A stretch of 19,884 nucleotides of DNA, taken from Actinomycetota bacterium (GTDB lineage Bacteria; Actinomycetota; Actinomycetes; Actinomycetales; Actinomycetaceae). The notes under the pieces are model-generated. The model did not search any database. It worked only from the letters and a program-made list of their open reading frames with translations, and was not told the origin of the DNA. The stretch covers positions 1 through 19,884 of the forward strand of contig JAHYYD010000013.1 in the NCBI GenBank assembly GCA_019425105.1. The letters are read 5' to 3'. Both the position numbers and the translations under genes were made by a program. Shown piece by piece: positions 9,332 through 19,884 of this stretch. Numbering within the stretch: position 1 is the first letter of the stretch; the number at the start of each line of letters is the position of its first letter.

Positions 9332-9583
9332 TTAGCAGCCCGCGCGGCGTGCGCGCGCGGCGCGGCGCTTGAGCGCGCGGCGCTCTTCCTCGCTCATACC
9401 GCCCCAGACGCCGGCATCCTGGTTGTTATCGATAGCCCACTGCAGGCAGATGCCCGCGACCTCGCACTCACGGCATACGGCCTTGGCCTCGGCGACCTGT
9501 GCGATGGCCGGACCCGTGTTCCCGATGGGGAAGAAAAGTTCCGGGTCAACTGTCAGGCATGCCGCCTTACTCCGCCAATCCAT
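9332..9583 (-). CDS. whiB1: WhiB-family iron-sulfur transcriptional regulator, WhiB1 type
   Basis: An 83-residue Wbl protein. The four cysteines that ligate the [4Fe-4S] cluster are present (C9, C37, C40, C46; spacing C-x2-C-x5-C), followed by the GVWGG turn (DAGVWGGMSEEERR) and a basic C-terminal tail RRALKRRAARARR. The start MDWRSKAAC and the DPELFFPIGN segment match WhiB1 specifically. In mycobacteria WhiB1 binds the primary sigma factor, its cluster reacts with nitric oxide, and it is essential. The gene is monocistronic and faces pdtaS across a shared terminator. The region upstream to 9738 should hold its promoter, but I cannot place a convincing -10/-35 pair. Confidence 0.93.
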   Translation of the reverse strand: MDWRSKAACLTVDPELFFPIGNTGPAIAQVAEAKAVCRECEVAGICLQWAIDNNQDAGVWGGMSEEERRALKRRAARARRAGC

Positions 9584-9738
9584 GATGTGTCTTTCGCTCC
9601 TCGACTGCCATGCGCTCGGGATGTTTTGCTTGTTCTCTAGTCAGTGTCCGTTCGTCATCTTAGTCGCGCAAGGGGGAGGCAACAGCGAAATGACAACGTC
9701 ACTATGCGGCTGCTCACGGAGCCCGAATAAGATGGGAC

Positions 9739-12700
9739 TTAGGTATTAACTGACCCAACGGTTAGTTGGACTGTTGTCAGCGTATCACCCTCGCAGATCA
9801 GTCCGCATGAAGGGGTCCAGCGTCGCGCGAGGACGGAGAGCGGGGATGCGTGGCAGTGTTGAATTAACGCGCGAATGACATTGTTCGTGGGATTCATCGC
9901 GAGAACTCTGTGCCCATCCCATCTGGCGATACGAGTCCATGCTCCTTGAGGAATTACGTCAGAAATTGTTGGCGTTTCTGCCCATCCGAGATGCGCGTGG
10001 AGTGCTGTGAGGATGGACGCGTCCTCCTGTCTGCCGATGATGATCCAGGGCAGCGGGTGATCCCATGTCGGCACCTCGTACGTGGGGCCGATCAGGGCCG
10101 GCGCATCCGTATTTCTGACCAGCGCCGAGACAGTGGCCGGGCTGGGGATGCGCCAGCTGTTTCTCTCATGTTCCGGATGAGCTTCCAGGTCACACGCGGT
10201 CCTGGGTATGCATGCGAGGAGGGTGCGTTCTCCGGGCCGTGCGAGCAGCGCCTGCCCAGGGCCGAGTGTGCGGAGGTCGGTGGGGGAGATGCCCGCATGG
10301 AGTGCTTCGTCCGCGTCCCGTGCGCGCACGAGGCGTGTCGAAAACGCGCCCATCGTGGCACTCGATGCGGTGAAGCGCCCCGGGTAGGCTGCGACGATAA
10401 TGACGCCGGCTCGCCGTGCCCCACCCAGCAGCGCGGCCCAGAGGGAATCCGCCTGCGGGGCTGACAGTGCCTGGGTGAGGGAGGCGCGCAGTGCGGCCGC
10501 GTCGGTGATAGCCAGGATCGCTGGGCCGTGCTCGCAGATGCCCTCCAGCAGGTCGATGGTGGAGACGTCGTCGCAGGCCAGGAATGACGCGCAGCCCGCA
10601 GCGCCCTCGTCTCCGATCACGTGGAGGGGATAGTCGCACCGACTCGCGATGCGCGTCGCGAGGGCGAGGGCCCACCGCGAGGAGAGGCTGGCCTCGTGCG
10701 CGCTGGCCTGAATCTGGATGCTTCCGCCGTCCCACACGAAGGGGGAATGCTCCTCGATCCCCTCGACGAGGCCGAGGGTGAGAACCCCCGCATTCGCCGG
10801 GGTGGGGCCTGGGTGCTGGTGTGTCAGCGCGGTTGCGGATCCGTTCGCAGCATCAACCTCGCCCCACGTGAGGGTTTCGGGCAGCTCGGGTGCCCACAAA
10901 GGAGCCGTACCCCCCTGTGGCCACGACAGCGCGCAGCGCGAGACGACCTCGGCGACGTTATCCATGTAGGCCAGCTGGATGACGCCGACGCCGTCGAGGA
11001 CTGCGCGCCCGGGAACCCGGGGCAGCGAGGCGGCCCGTGCGTCCCCGAGGATGTCGGTCGAATCGGCGGCGCTCACGCAGCGCAGGGACAGGCGGATGTC
11101 CATGTTGGCGCGCATCTGCGCGCTCACGGCCCCCGACGGGCGCTGCGTTGCCGCGATGAGGTGGAGGCCCAGGCTGCGCCCCTGGGCGGCGAGCCGCAGC
11201 AGGACCTCCATCGAGGAAGGATGAGCCTGTGCGAGGAAACGGAACTCGTCAATGGCGACGATGATGCGGGCAGGGGCCTCGGGGACCGAGGAGGGGTCGC
11301 CCTCGTGGGCGCGCTCCCACGTGGCCAGGTCGGGGAACCCGCGTGCGCGCAATTGCTCCTCGCGGCGCTGTAGCTCGGCGGCGATACCCGTCAGAGCCCT
11401 CGTCGTCGCACCGGGATCCAAATCGGTGAGGAGCGCGTGCGTGTGGGGGAGAGCCTGCAGGCGGGCGAATGTCGATCCGCCCTTGTAGTCGATGAGGACG
11501 AAGCGCACCCTGTCGGGGCTGTAGCAGTGCGCGATAGAGGCAAGCCAGCCGATCAGCGCCTCCGATTTCCCGGAACCCGTGCAACCGGCGACGAGAGCGT
11601 GCGGGCCATCCGAGACGAGATCCAGCTCGATGGGGCCGGACTGCGACATCCCGATCCGCACGCTCAGGACGCCGGAGGATCCTCGGGCATGGTCTGGATC
11701 CCATCCCACGCGCGAGGGGAGGGCGTCGCGCGCATCCGCTCGGGTGACCGTCCACCACCACTGAGGCGCGACCGGCAGATCGTCGGTGACACACACCTGC
11801 GCGCACCAGGACGGCAGGTGTGCGACGGAGGATGCGTACCCGATGTGCACGGTCGGTCTGTCATCTGCCGCGCCTTGTGTGCAGTGCGGGCACGACTCGC
11901 CAGCACTCACGTGGATGTCCACGCCCGCGTGTCCCAGCAGGACGGGGGAGGCGCTGTTCCACCACACTCGGGCACCTCCCACCTGCGCGGCTATCTGCCC
12001 CGCGCACCACAGGGCACACTGGGTCGCATGGGGGCCCGCGATGCCGAGCATGGAGCGCCCCGGCTCATCCGTCGACGTCGAAAGGAGCACGCGTTTGCGG
12101 GGGCTTGTGGCCCGTCCCGGCCACACGCTGACCCGCACGAGCCTCGGTTCGGGTCCTGATTCCGGTAGCCCAGCGAGCACCAGGGCGAGCGCGGCACCGT
12201 CCCAGCCCCTGCGCCGACGACGCGCACGCCAGCAGAGAATGATCGCGGTGACGCAGGCGACGGCCGCCACCAGCGAGGCGATACCGATCCACAGCCGTGG
12301 AGCGCTCGCGGCCGCTCGCAGTCGCCACCCCATGAAACCAAGCATGATGACGACGGACACCAGGGGAGCGCCCCTGAGCAGGGACGATCCAGAGAGGGAG
12401 CCACGGCCTCGTCGCTCGACGCCCGGCCATGCCAAGCGCATCGGGCGCGCGCGGACCTCGAAGACGTCGTCGCCGAGGCGCAGGCGGGCCCCGGCGGTCA
12501 GGCCCCGAGCGGTGCGGGCACTGCGCCACCAGCGTGCGCGGGTACGCAGCCGAAACGGAGGGGAATCCGGCCGGGCATCGAGGAACGCGCGGCCCTCACG
12601 CGTGGTGAAAACTGCGTGTGTGCGCGCCACGCTCGCGCATGACAGGGGCATATCGCCCGCGCGACCGACCGTGCCGGGGGCCACCACGACACCAACGTCG

Positions 12701-12771
12701 GGTCCCTGAACGCACGCGAGGTGCAGGTCGGTGCGCAGGGCAGCGCGGGCGAGACAACCGGAATCTTTCAT
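9739..12771 (-). CDS. FHA-membrane-FtsK/SpoIIIE ATPase, EccC/EssC-like
   Basis: A 1010-residue protein with a probable FHA domain (about 22-108; VGRAGDMPLSCASVARTHAVF resembles GR...S..H), two membrane segments (about 135-150 and 160-181), a linker domain and three FtsK/SpoIIIE-like modules. Only the first (about 385-605) looks catalytic: Walker A GCTGSGKS at 396-403 and Walker B IIVAIDEF with D508/E509. The second (P-loop position about 685-700) and third (about 909-922, WIIIGRQEDASILTAL) lack GKS/T. This order recalls the EssC/EccC coupling ATPase of type VII secretion, but EssC has two FHA domains and is near 1480 residues. No WXG100, EccB, EccD, EccE or mycosin gene is visible. The linker has CPHC (C294, C297) and CAQVC (C323, C327). 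The start at 12771 has no clear Shine-Dalgarno. Confidence 0.85.
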   Translation of the reverse strand: MKDSGCLARAALRTDLHLACVQGPDVGVVVAPGTVGRAGDMPLSCASVARTHAVFTTREGRAFLDARPDSPPFRLRTRARWWRSARTARGLTAGARLRLGDDVFEVRARPMRLAWPGVERRGRGSLSGSSLLRGAPLVSVVIMLGFMGWRLRAAASAPRLWIGIASLVAAVACVTAIILCWRARRRRRGWDGAALALVLAGLPESGPEPRLVRVSVWPGRATSPRKRVLLSTSTDEPGRSMLGIAGPHATQCALWCAGQIAAQVGGARVWWNSASPVLLGHAGVDIHVSAGESCPHCTQGAADDRPTVHIGYASSVAHLPSWCAQVCVTDDLPVAPQWWWTVTRADARDALPSRVGWDPDHARGSSGVLSVRIGMSQSGPIELDLVSDGPHALVAGCTGSGKSEALIGWLASIAHCYSPDRVRFVLIDYKGGSTFARLQALPHTHALLTDLDPGATTRALTGIAAELQRREEQLRARGFPDLATWERAHEGDPSSVPEAPARIIVAIDEFRFLAQAHPSSMEVLLRLAAQGRSLGLHLIAATQRPSGAVSAQMRANMDIRLSLRCVSAADSTDILGDARAASLPRVPGRAVLDGVGVIQLAYMDNVAEVVSRCALSWPQGGTAPLWAPELPETLTWGEVDAANGSATALTHQHPGPTPANAGVLTLGLVEGIEEHSPFVWDGGSIQIQASAHEASLSSRWALALATRIASRCDYPLHVIGDEGAAGCASFLACDDVSTIDLLEGICEHGPAILAITDAAALRASLTQALSAPQADSLWAALLGGARRAGVIIVAAYPGRFTASSATMGAFSTRLVRARDADEALHAGISPTDLRTLGPGQALLARPGERTLLACIPRTACDLEAHPEHERNSWRIPSPATVSALVRNTDAPALIGPTYEVPTWDHPLPWIIIGRQEDASILTALHAHLGWAETPTISDVIPQGAWTRIARWDGHRVLAMNPTNNVIRALIQHCHASPLSVLARRWTPSCGLICEGDTLTTVQLTVGSVNT

Positions 12772-12773
12772 GA

Positions 12774-15289
<2,516 letters not shown>

Positions 15290-15300
15290 GGGCGGGGCGC

Positions 15301-16566
15301 TCAGACGAGGGGCTCCAAGGGGCCCAGCAGCACTTCGCCCACGCGGGTGAGCGTTGAACGCTTCTCCCACTCGTCGATCGTCAGGCGGCGGGCCGTTGTC
15401 AGGTCGTTCGCGAAAATCTCCTCCATGCGCGCCGCGAGGGGCCGCGAGAAGAACTGCAGGCACACCTCGTAGTTGCCACGCATCGACAGTCGATCGATAT
15501 TCGCCGTGCCGATCGTCGACCAGCGTCCGTCCACCGTCATCGTCTTCGAGTGGACCATCGCGTGCTGGTACAGCCAGATCTCCACGCCTTCGCGCAGCAG
15601 CTCGCCGTAGTAGGGGCGCGCCACCCAGTCCGCCAGGATGTGGTTGGAATACTCGGGGATCAAGACTTGGACGCGCACGCCTCGGCGCGCAGCGGCGATC
15701 AGGGAGGAGAGGACCTCGCGGTCAGGGATGAAGTACGCCGTCGTGATGAGCACGCGGTCGGTCGCCCGCTCGATCGCGTCGATGTACATGCCGCGGATCG
15801 GGTAGAGCAGATTGTGGGGCAGATTAAACTGCGCGGTCACGTCCGCGCTCCACGCGCGCGCACCCTGATCAGGCAGCTCCGGGCTGGTTTTGGGACGGAA
15901 GTGATTCCAGAAGTCCACGAAACCGTTCTCTAGCTCCCACACGGCCTCGCCCGTGATGCGCACGTGGGTGTCGCGCCACTCGTTCGCGAATGGGTCGCCG
16001 ATGTTGTAGCCGCCGACGAAGCCGACCTCGCCGTCGACCACGAGGATCTTGCGGTGATCCTGGCCCGTCCGGCGAATGTTCAGGGTGAAGAAGCCCGAGC
16101 GCAGCGTCGGGAAGCGGCGCACGTGCAGGTTCGGTATCGCGGGGAACTTGTAGAAGCGTGGATCCTGGTTGAGGACACCGAAGCCGTCCCAGATGCAGAA
16201 GACCTCGACACCGCGCTGCGCGGCGGCGATCAGCGCGTCCTTGAAGCGCTGGCCCCAGCTGTCCGAGCGCCAAATGAAGGTCTCGAAATAAATGTGATGC
16301 GTCGCCCCTTCGATGGCCTCCAGCATGTCCTCGTACAGGGAGTGTCCCTCCGTGTACGTGCGCGCCACGGTGTCGCCGATCTGCGTGTCGGCGGGAGGCA
16401 GGGTCGGGAAACCGTGCACGCCACCGGGGATACGGGCGGTGCGCATGCGGTCAATCGCGTGAACGGTGACGACCGCCGCCGCCTGGGCGGCGAGCAGGGC
16501 GATGCCCGCTTTTTTGACGATCGACCACGTCTGCCTGGTGAGTTGGCGTCGCTGTGAAAAGGCCAT
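15301..16566 (-). CDS. Phospholipase D-family cardiolipin synthase-like protein
   Basis: A 421-residue membrane-anchored member of the PLD superfamily. One N-terminal hydrophobic segment (about residues 14-36) is followed by two HKD catalytic motifs: HRKILVVDGEVGFVGGYNIGD in the first half and HSKTMTVDGRWSTIGTANID in the second, both with intact H-x-K-x4-D. Enzymes of this form (ClsA/ClsB type) join phosphatidylglycerol or phosphatidylethanolamine molecules to make cardiolipin at the inner face of the membrane. A general PLD-like phosphodiesterase cannot be excluded. The start at 16566 (MAFSQRRQL) is preferred over an ATG 18 bases upstream because a -10-like CATCCT ends 6 nt before it. It converges on ligA and is divergent from gatC. 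Confidence 0.85.
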   Translation of the reverse strand: MAFSQRRQLTRQTWSIVKKAGIALLAAQAAAVVTVHAIDRMRTARIPGGVHGFPTLPPADTQIGDTVARTYTEGHSLYEDMLEAIEGATHHIYFETFIWRSDSWGQRFKDALIAAAQRGVEVFCIWDGFGVLNQDPRFYKFPAIPNLHVRRFPTLRSGFFTLNIRRTGQDHRKILVVDGEVGFVGGYNIGDPFANEWRDTHVRITGEAVWELENGFVDFWNHFRPKTSPELPDQGARAWSADVTAQFNLPHNLLYPIRGMYIDAIERATDRVLITTAYFIPDREVLSSLIAAARRGVRVQVLIPEYSNHILADWVARPYYGELLREGVEIWLYQHAMVHSKTMTVDGRWSTIGTANIDRLSMRGNYEVCLQFFSRPLAARMEEIFANDLTTARRLTIDEWEKRSTLTRVGEVLLGPLEPLV

Positions 16567-16584
16567 ACGGGTAGGATGCCACAC
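16567..16584. promoter_or_regulatory. Compact divergent promoter between cls and gatC
   Basis: The two start codons are only 18 bases apart. On plus, TAGGAT (16572-16577) ends 7 nt before the gatC ATG. On minus, CATCCT (16578-16573) ends 6 nt before the cls ATG. The two -10-like hexamers overlap by five bases on opposite strands, and both genes would be leaderless. Confidence 0.5.
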
Positions 16585-16881
16585 ATGTCACGCATTAGTA
16601 CTGACGAGGTCGCCCGCGTCGCGGGCCTGGCCCATATCGCATTGACCGACGAGGAAATTACGCGCTTCGCGGGTGAACTCGACGCGATCGCCGACGCCGT
16701 CTCCAAGGTGTCCGAGGTCGCCACCCCCGAGGTGCCTGCCACCTCCCACCCGATTCCGCTGACCAACGTGTGGCGCGAGGACGTGGTGGGCGAAACCGTG
16801 AACCGCGACGAGGTGCTTGCTCAGGCGCCCGCCGCCCAGGACGGCCAGTTCCTGGTTCCGCAGATTCTGGGGGAGGAATGA
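16585..16881 (+). CDS. gatC: Asp/Glu-tRNA amidotransferase subunit C
   Basis: A 98-residue GatC, the small subunit that wraps around GatA and GatB and stabilises the complex. It shows the expected N-terminal helix [21 protein letters not shown], the [18 protein letters not shown] helix, and a C-terminal segment ending [10 protein letters not shown], where GatC family members typically carry a short F-x-P-x-I/V-like motif. The start at 16585 (MSRIST) is preferred over an ATG at 16576, which would lie inside the probable -10 TAGGAT. Its TGA shares one base with the gatA ATG. First gene of gatCAB. Confidence 0.93.
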   Translation: MSRISTDEVARVAGLAHIALTDEEITRFAGELDAIADAVSKVSEVATPEVPATSHPIPLTNVWREDVVGETVNRDEVLAQAPAAQDGQFLVPQILGEE

Positions 16882-18386
16882 TGAACGAGCTGCTGAAGAA
16901 GAGCGCCTTGGAGCTGGCAGACATGCTGGCCGCCGGCCAGATCACCTCCGTTGAGCTGACCCAGGTGTGCCTGGACCGCATCGACGCCATTGATGATCGC
17001 GTCAACGCCTTCATCACCGTCGACCGCGAGGGCGCCCTGGCGACCGCGGCCGACGTGGACGCGCGCCGCGCGGCGGGGGAGACCCTGCACCGCCTGGCGG
17101 GCGTGCCGATTGCCGTGAAGGACAACGTGGTGACGCGCGGCCTGCGCACTACCTGCGCCTCGAAGATCCTGGGCGACTGGGAGCCTCCCTACGACGCGAC
17201 CGTCACCGCCAAGATCAAGGAAGCCGGCCTGCCCATCGTCGGCAAGACCAACATGGATGAGTTCGCCATGGGTTCGTCCACCGAGCACTCCGCTTTCGGT
17301 GCGACCAAGAACCCCTGGGACACCGAGCGCATCCCCGGCGGCTCCGGCGGCGGTTCGGCCGCTGCTGTCGCGGCCTACATGGTGCCCCTGGCCGTCGGTT
17401 CCGACACGGGCGGCTCGATCCGCCAGCCCGCGTTCGTGACCGGCACGGTCGGCGCCAAGCCCACCTACGGCGCGGTGTCGCGTTTCGGCCTGGTGGCCAT
17501 GGCCTCGTCCCTGGACCAGATCGGCCCCGTCACCCGCACGGTCGCCGACGCGGCCGCCCTGACCGAGTTGATCGGCGGCTACGACCCCAACGATTCGACC
17601 TCCCTGAACGAGCCGGTTCCCGCGCTCACGCAGGCCGTCGAAACCGTGGCCGCACAGGGTTCCATGAAGGGCCTGAAGGTCGGCGTCGTCAAGGAGCTGA
17701 GCGGCGAGGGCTACCAGCAGGACGTCATCGACGCTTTCAACGCCACCGTCGAGAAGCTGCGCGAGGCCGGCGCTGAGATCGTTGAGGTCTCGTGCCCGCA
17801 CCTGGAATACTCGCTGGGCGCCTACTACCTGATCATGCCCGCCGAGGTCTCCTCGAACCTGGCTCGCTTCGATGGCATGCGCTACGGCATCCGCGTCGAG
17901 CCCACCGAGGGTCCCGTGACCGCCGAGCGCGTCATGGCTGCCACCCGCGAGGCAGGCTTCGGCGACGAGGTCAAGCGCCGCATCATCCTGGGCACGCACG
18001 TGCTTTCGGCTGGCTACTACGACGCCTACTACGGCAGCGCCCAGAAGGTGCGTACGCTCATTCAGCGTGACTTCGACGCGGTGTTCGAGCAGGTCGACGT
18101 CCTCGTGTCCCCGACGGCCCCCGAGACGGCCTTCAAGTTCGGTGAGAAGACCTCCGATCCGCTGGCTATGTACCTCTACGACGTCGCGACGATCCCCGCG
18201 AACCTGGCGGGTATCCCCGGCATGAATGTGCCCAACGCGGTGTCTTCCGAGGGCCTGCCCATCGGCTTCCAGGTGCTGGCCCCCGCGCGCGGCGACCTGG
18301 TCATGTACAAGGTGGCGTCCCTGGTGGAGGCGCTCAGCGACGACGTCGCGGGTCAGTGCCCCGCAGCTAACTGGGAGGAAAAGTGA
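16881..18386 (+). CDS. gatA: Asp/Glu-tRNA amidotransferase subunit A
   Basis: A 501-residue amidase-signature enzyme that releases ammonia from glutamine (or asparagine) for transfer to misacylated tRNA. The Ser-cisSer-Lys triad is intact: K80 in PIAVKDNV, S155 in PGGSGGGSA and S179 in [10 protein letters not shown]. The length fits the family. The start is the second of two tandem ATGs, at 16881, with GGGGAGG about 4 nt upstream, giving a TGATG overlap with gatC; starting at 16878 would add one Met. The gatA stop overlaps gatB in the same manner, so the three subunits are probably translated in step. Confidence 0.97.
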   Translation: MNELLKKSALELADMLAAGQITSVELTQVCLDRIDAIDDRVNAFITVDREGALATAADVDARRAAGETLHRLAGVPIAVKDNVVTRGLRTTCASKILGDWEPPYDATVTAKIKEAGLPIVGKTNMDEFAMGSSTEHSAFGATKNPWDTERIPGGSGGGSAAAVAAYMVPLAVGSDTGGSIRQPAFVTGTVGAKPTYGAVSRFGLVAMASSLDQIGPVTRTVADAAALTELIGGYDPNDSTSLNEPVPALTQAVETVAAQGSMKGLKVGVVKELSGEGYQQDVIDAFNATVEKLREAGAEIVEVSCPHLEYSLGAYYLIMPAEVSSNLARFDGMRYGIRVEPTEGPVTAERVMAATREAGFGDEVKRRIILGTHVLSAGYYDAYYGSAQKVRTLIQRDFDAVFEQVDVLVSPTAPETAFKFGEKTSDPLAMYLYDVATIPANLAGIPGMNVPNAVSSEGLPIGFQVLAPARGDLVMYKVASLVEALSDDVAGQCPAANWEEK

Positions 18387-19882
18387 TGACTGAGCTCATG
18401 GATTACGACGAGGCCGCCCGCCGCTTCGACCCGGTTCTCGGCATTGAGGTGCACGTCGAGCTGGGTACCAAGACCAAGATGTTCGACGCCGCCCCCAACG
18501 CGTTTGGTGGCGACCCGAACACGTACGTGACCCCCGTGTCGCTGGGTCTGCCCGGCTCCCTGCCGGTCGTCAACCACAAGGCCGTCGAGTACGCCATCAA
18601 GATCGGCCTGGCCCTGAACTGCGAGATTGCTCAGTACTGCCGTTTCGCGCGTAAGAACTACTTCTACCCGGACCTGACGAAGGCCTTCCAGACCTCTCAG
18701 TCCGACGAGCCGATCGCTCACGACGGCTACGTCGATGTTGAGCTCGAGGACGGCACCATGTTCCGCGTGCAGATTGAGCGCGCGCACATGGAGGAGGATG
18801 CCGGCAAGAACACGCACATCGGTGGCGCTGACGGCCGTATCCAGGGCGCGGATCACTCGCTCGTGGACTACAACCGTGCGGGTGTGCCGCTTGTGGAGAT
18901 CGTGACCCGCCCGATCGAGGGCGCTGGCGAGCGTGCGCCCGAGGTGGCTGCCGCCTACGTGCAGGCACTGCGCGACATTTTCCGTGCCCTCGACGTGTCG
19001 GAGGCCCGCATGGAGCGCGGTAACGTGCGCGCCGACATCAACGTGTCGCTGCGCCCGACGCCCGAGTCGCCCCTGGGGACGCGCACCGAGACGAAGAATG
19101 TGAACTCCTTCCGCGGCATCGCTTCGGCCGTGCGCTACGAGATGCAGCGCCAGGCCCAGATCCTGGCCGATGGCGGCACGATCCTGCAGGAGACCCGCCA
19201 CTACCACGAGGAGGACGGCTCGACGTCGTCCGGTCGTGAGAAGTCGGATTCCGAGGACTACCGCTACTTCCCCGAGCCCGACCTGGTCCCGATCCGCCCG
19301 GATCGTGCGTGGGTGGAGGAGCTGCGTGCTTCGCTGCCCGAGCTGCCCGTCGCCAAGCGCCGCCGCCTGCGCTCCGAATGGGGCTACGCGGACATGGAGA
19401 TGCGCGACGTTATCAACGCCGGCGCCCTCGAGCTTATCGAGGCTACGGTTACCGCTGGCTGCGATCCCGCCTCCGCCCGCAAGTGGTGGATGGGCGAGAT
19501 CTCGCGTCGCGCCAAGGAACGCGAGGTTTCCCTGGACGAGGCCGGGGTCAGCCCCGCGCAGGTCGCTGAGCTCCAGGGTCTCATCGACTCTGGCCGCATC
19601 AACGACAAGCTGGCGCGTCAGGCCCTCGAGGGGGTCCTCGCGGGCGAAGGCGACCCGACGCAGGTCGTCGAGACCCGAGGCCTCGAGGTTGTCTCCGACG
19701 ACGGCGCTCTGACGGCCGCCGTCCAGGAGGCCTTGGACGCCCACCCCGACATCGTCGAGAAGATCAAGGGCGGCAAGGTCCAGGCGGCCGGCGCCCTTGT
19801 CGGCGCGGTCATGAAGGCCACCCGCGGGCAGGCTGACGCCGCCCGCGTGCGCGAGCTGATCATGGAGATGGTCGGCGCCTGA
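18386..19882 (+). CDS. gatB: Asp/Glu-tRNA amidotransferase subunit B
   Basis: A 498-residue GatB that binds the tRNA, activates the misacylated Glu or Asp with ATP and completes amidation with ammonia channelled from GatA. Visible blocks are [10 protein letters not shown] at the N terminus, [44 protein letters not shown] and [13 protein letters not shown], with the YqeY-like tail ending around [16 protein letters not shown]. The cysteines that make a zinc site in some family members are absent ([22 protein letters not shown] region), as in other zinc-free GatBs. The ATG at 18386 has GGAGG 7 nt upstream and overlaps the gatA TGA; a GTG at 18383 is the alternative. It is complete, ending two bases before the window edge. 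Confidence 0.97.
   Translation: MTELMDYDEAARRFDPVLGIEVHVELGTKTKMFDAAPNAFGGDPNTYVTPVSLGLPGSLPVVNHKAVEYAIKIGLALNCEIAQYCRFARKNYFYPDLTKAFQTSQSDEPIAHDGYVDVELEDGTMFRVQIERAHMEEDAGKNTHIGGADGRIQGADHSLVDYNRAGVPLVEIVTRPIEGAGERAPEVAAAYVQALRDIFRALDVSEARMERGNVRADINVSLRPTPESPLGTRTETKNVNSFRGIASAVRYEMQRQAQILADGGTILQETRHYHEEDGSTSSGREKSDSEDYRYFPEPDLVPIRPDRAWVEELRASLPELPVAKRRRLRSEWGYADMEMRDVINAGALELIEATVTAGCDPASARKWWMGEISRRAKEREVSLDEAGVSPAQVAELQGLIDSGRINDKLARQALEGVLAGEGDPTQVVETRGLEVVSDDGALTAAVQEALDAHPDIVEKIKGGKVQAAGALVGAVMKATRGQADAARVRELIMEMVGA
19536..19547 (+). repeat. 12-mer ACGAGGCCGGGG, copy inside gatB
   Basis: Exact copy in sense orientation, read GAC GAG GCC GGG GTC (D-E-A-G-V) in the variable helical domain, away from the conserved catalytic core. 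Confidence 0.85.
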
Positions 19883-19884
19883 GG

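Noticed and set aside
9691..9701. Small palindrome TGACAACGTCA upstream of whiB1 as a possible CRP-type site
   Set aside because: The arms are only four bases and the spacing is not that of GTGA-N6-TCAC, so it is not convincing as an operator.
18440..18560. Loss of the GatB zinc-binding cysteines as a defect
   Set aside because: Other functional GatB proteins, including my recollection of the Staphylococcus aureus one, also lack these cysteines, so it is normal variation.
18353..19744. Long minus-strand frame opposite gatB, and a similar one opposite gatA at 16821-17999
   Set aside because: Shadows of strongly conserved plus-strand genes; no ribosome-binding site or domain.

Overview
The window is high-G+C chromosomal DNA from an actinobacterium. 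A WhiB1-type WhiB protein, a PdtaS-type histidine kinase beside it, a DUF2505-like protein, probable leaderless starts and an enlarged LigA all fit this; my guess is Actinomycetaceae (Actinomyces/Schaalia), without certainty. Coding density is high and most genes are housekeeping. I see no rRNA, tRNA, CRISPR array, intact insertion sequence or prophage.

Layout. 1-489: 3' end of a type I restriction HsdR gene. 567-2049: a flavodoxin-fold NAD(P)H oxidoreductase and a TauE/SafE-like permease, divergent. 2050-2431: the only gene-free stretch over 300 bases, holding a perfect 19-bp inverted repeat and a terminator. 2432-5264 (minus): fumC and an MFS transporter. 5337-7097 (minus): operon osmC-thyA-dfrA, so thymidylate synthesis and recycling of the dihydrofolate it produces are translated together. 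7184-7666 (minus): DUF2505-like protein. 7764-9583: pdtaS-like kinase converging on whiB1, the same pairing as in Mycobacterium tuberculosis. 9739-12771 (minus): an FHA-membrane-FtsK/SpoIIIE ATPase related to type VII secretion EccC/EssC but without visible partners. 12957-15281: ligA, divergent from the ATPase; the gap carries two perfect DnaA-box sequences exactly 30 bp apart. 15301-16566 (minus): cardiolipin synthase-like enzyme. 16585-19882: gatCAB, the glutamyl/aspartyl-tRNA amidotransferase, with 1-nt stop/start overlaps.

Most notable signal. A 12-mer, ACGAGGCCGGGG, occurs nine times exactly in 19.9 kb, and its core GAGGCCGGGG twelve times; by a hand estimate chance would give about 0.02 and 0.3. 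It lies inside six genes and also forms arms of hairpins at gene ends. This is the arrangement of DNA uptake sequences in Neisseria and Pasteurellaceae, but a polar Chi/KOPS-like motif or a family of terminator repeats is also possible. Other signals are a run of leaderless-type starts (TANNNT 5-7 nt before the start codon) and a compact gatC/cls divergent promoter whose start codons are 19 bp apart.
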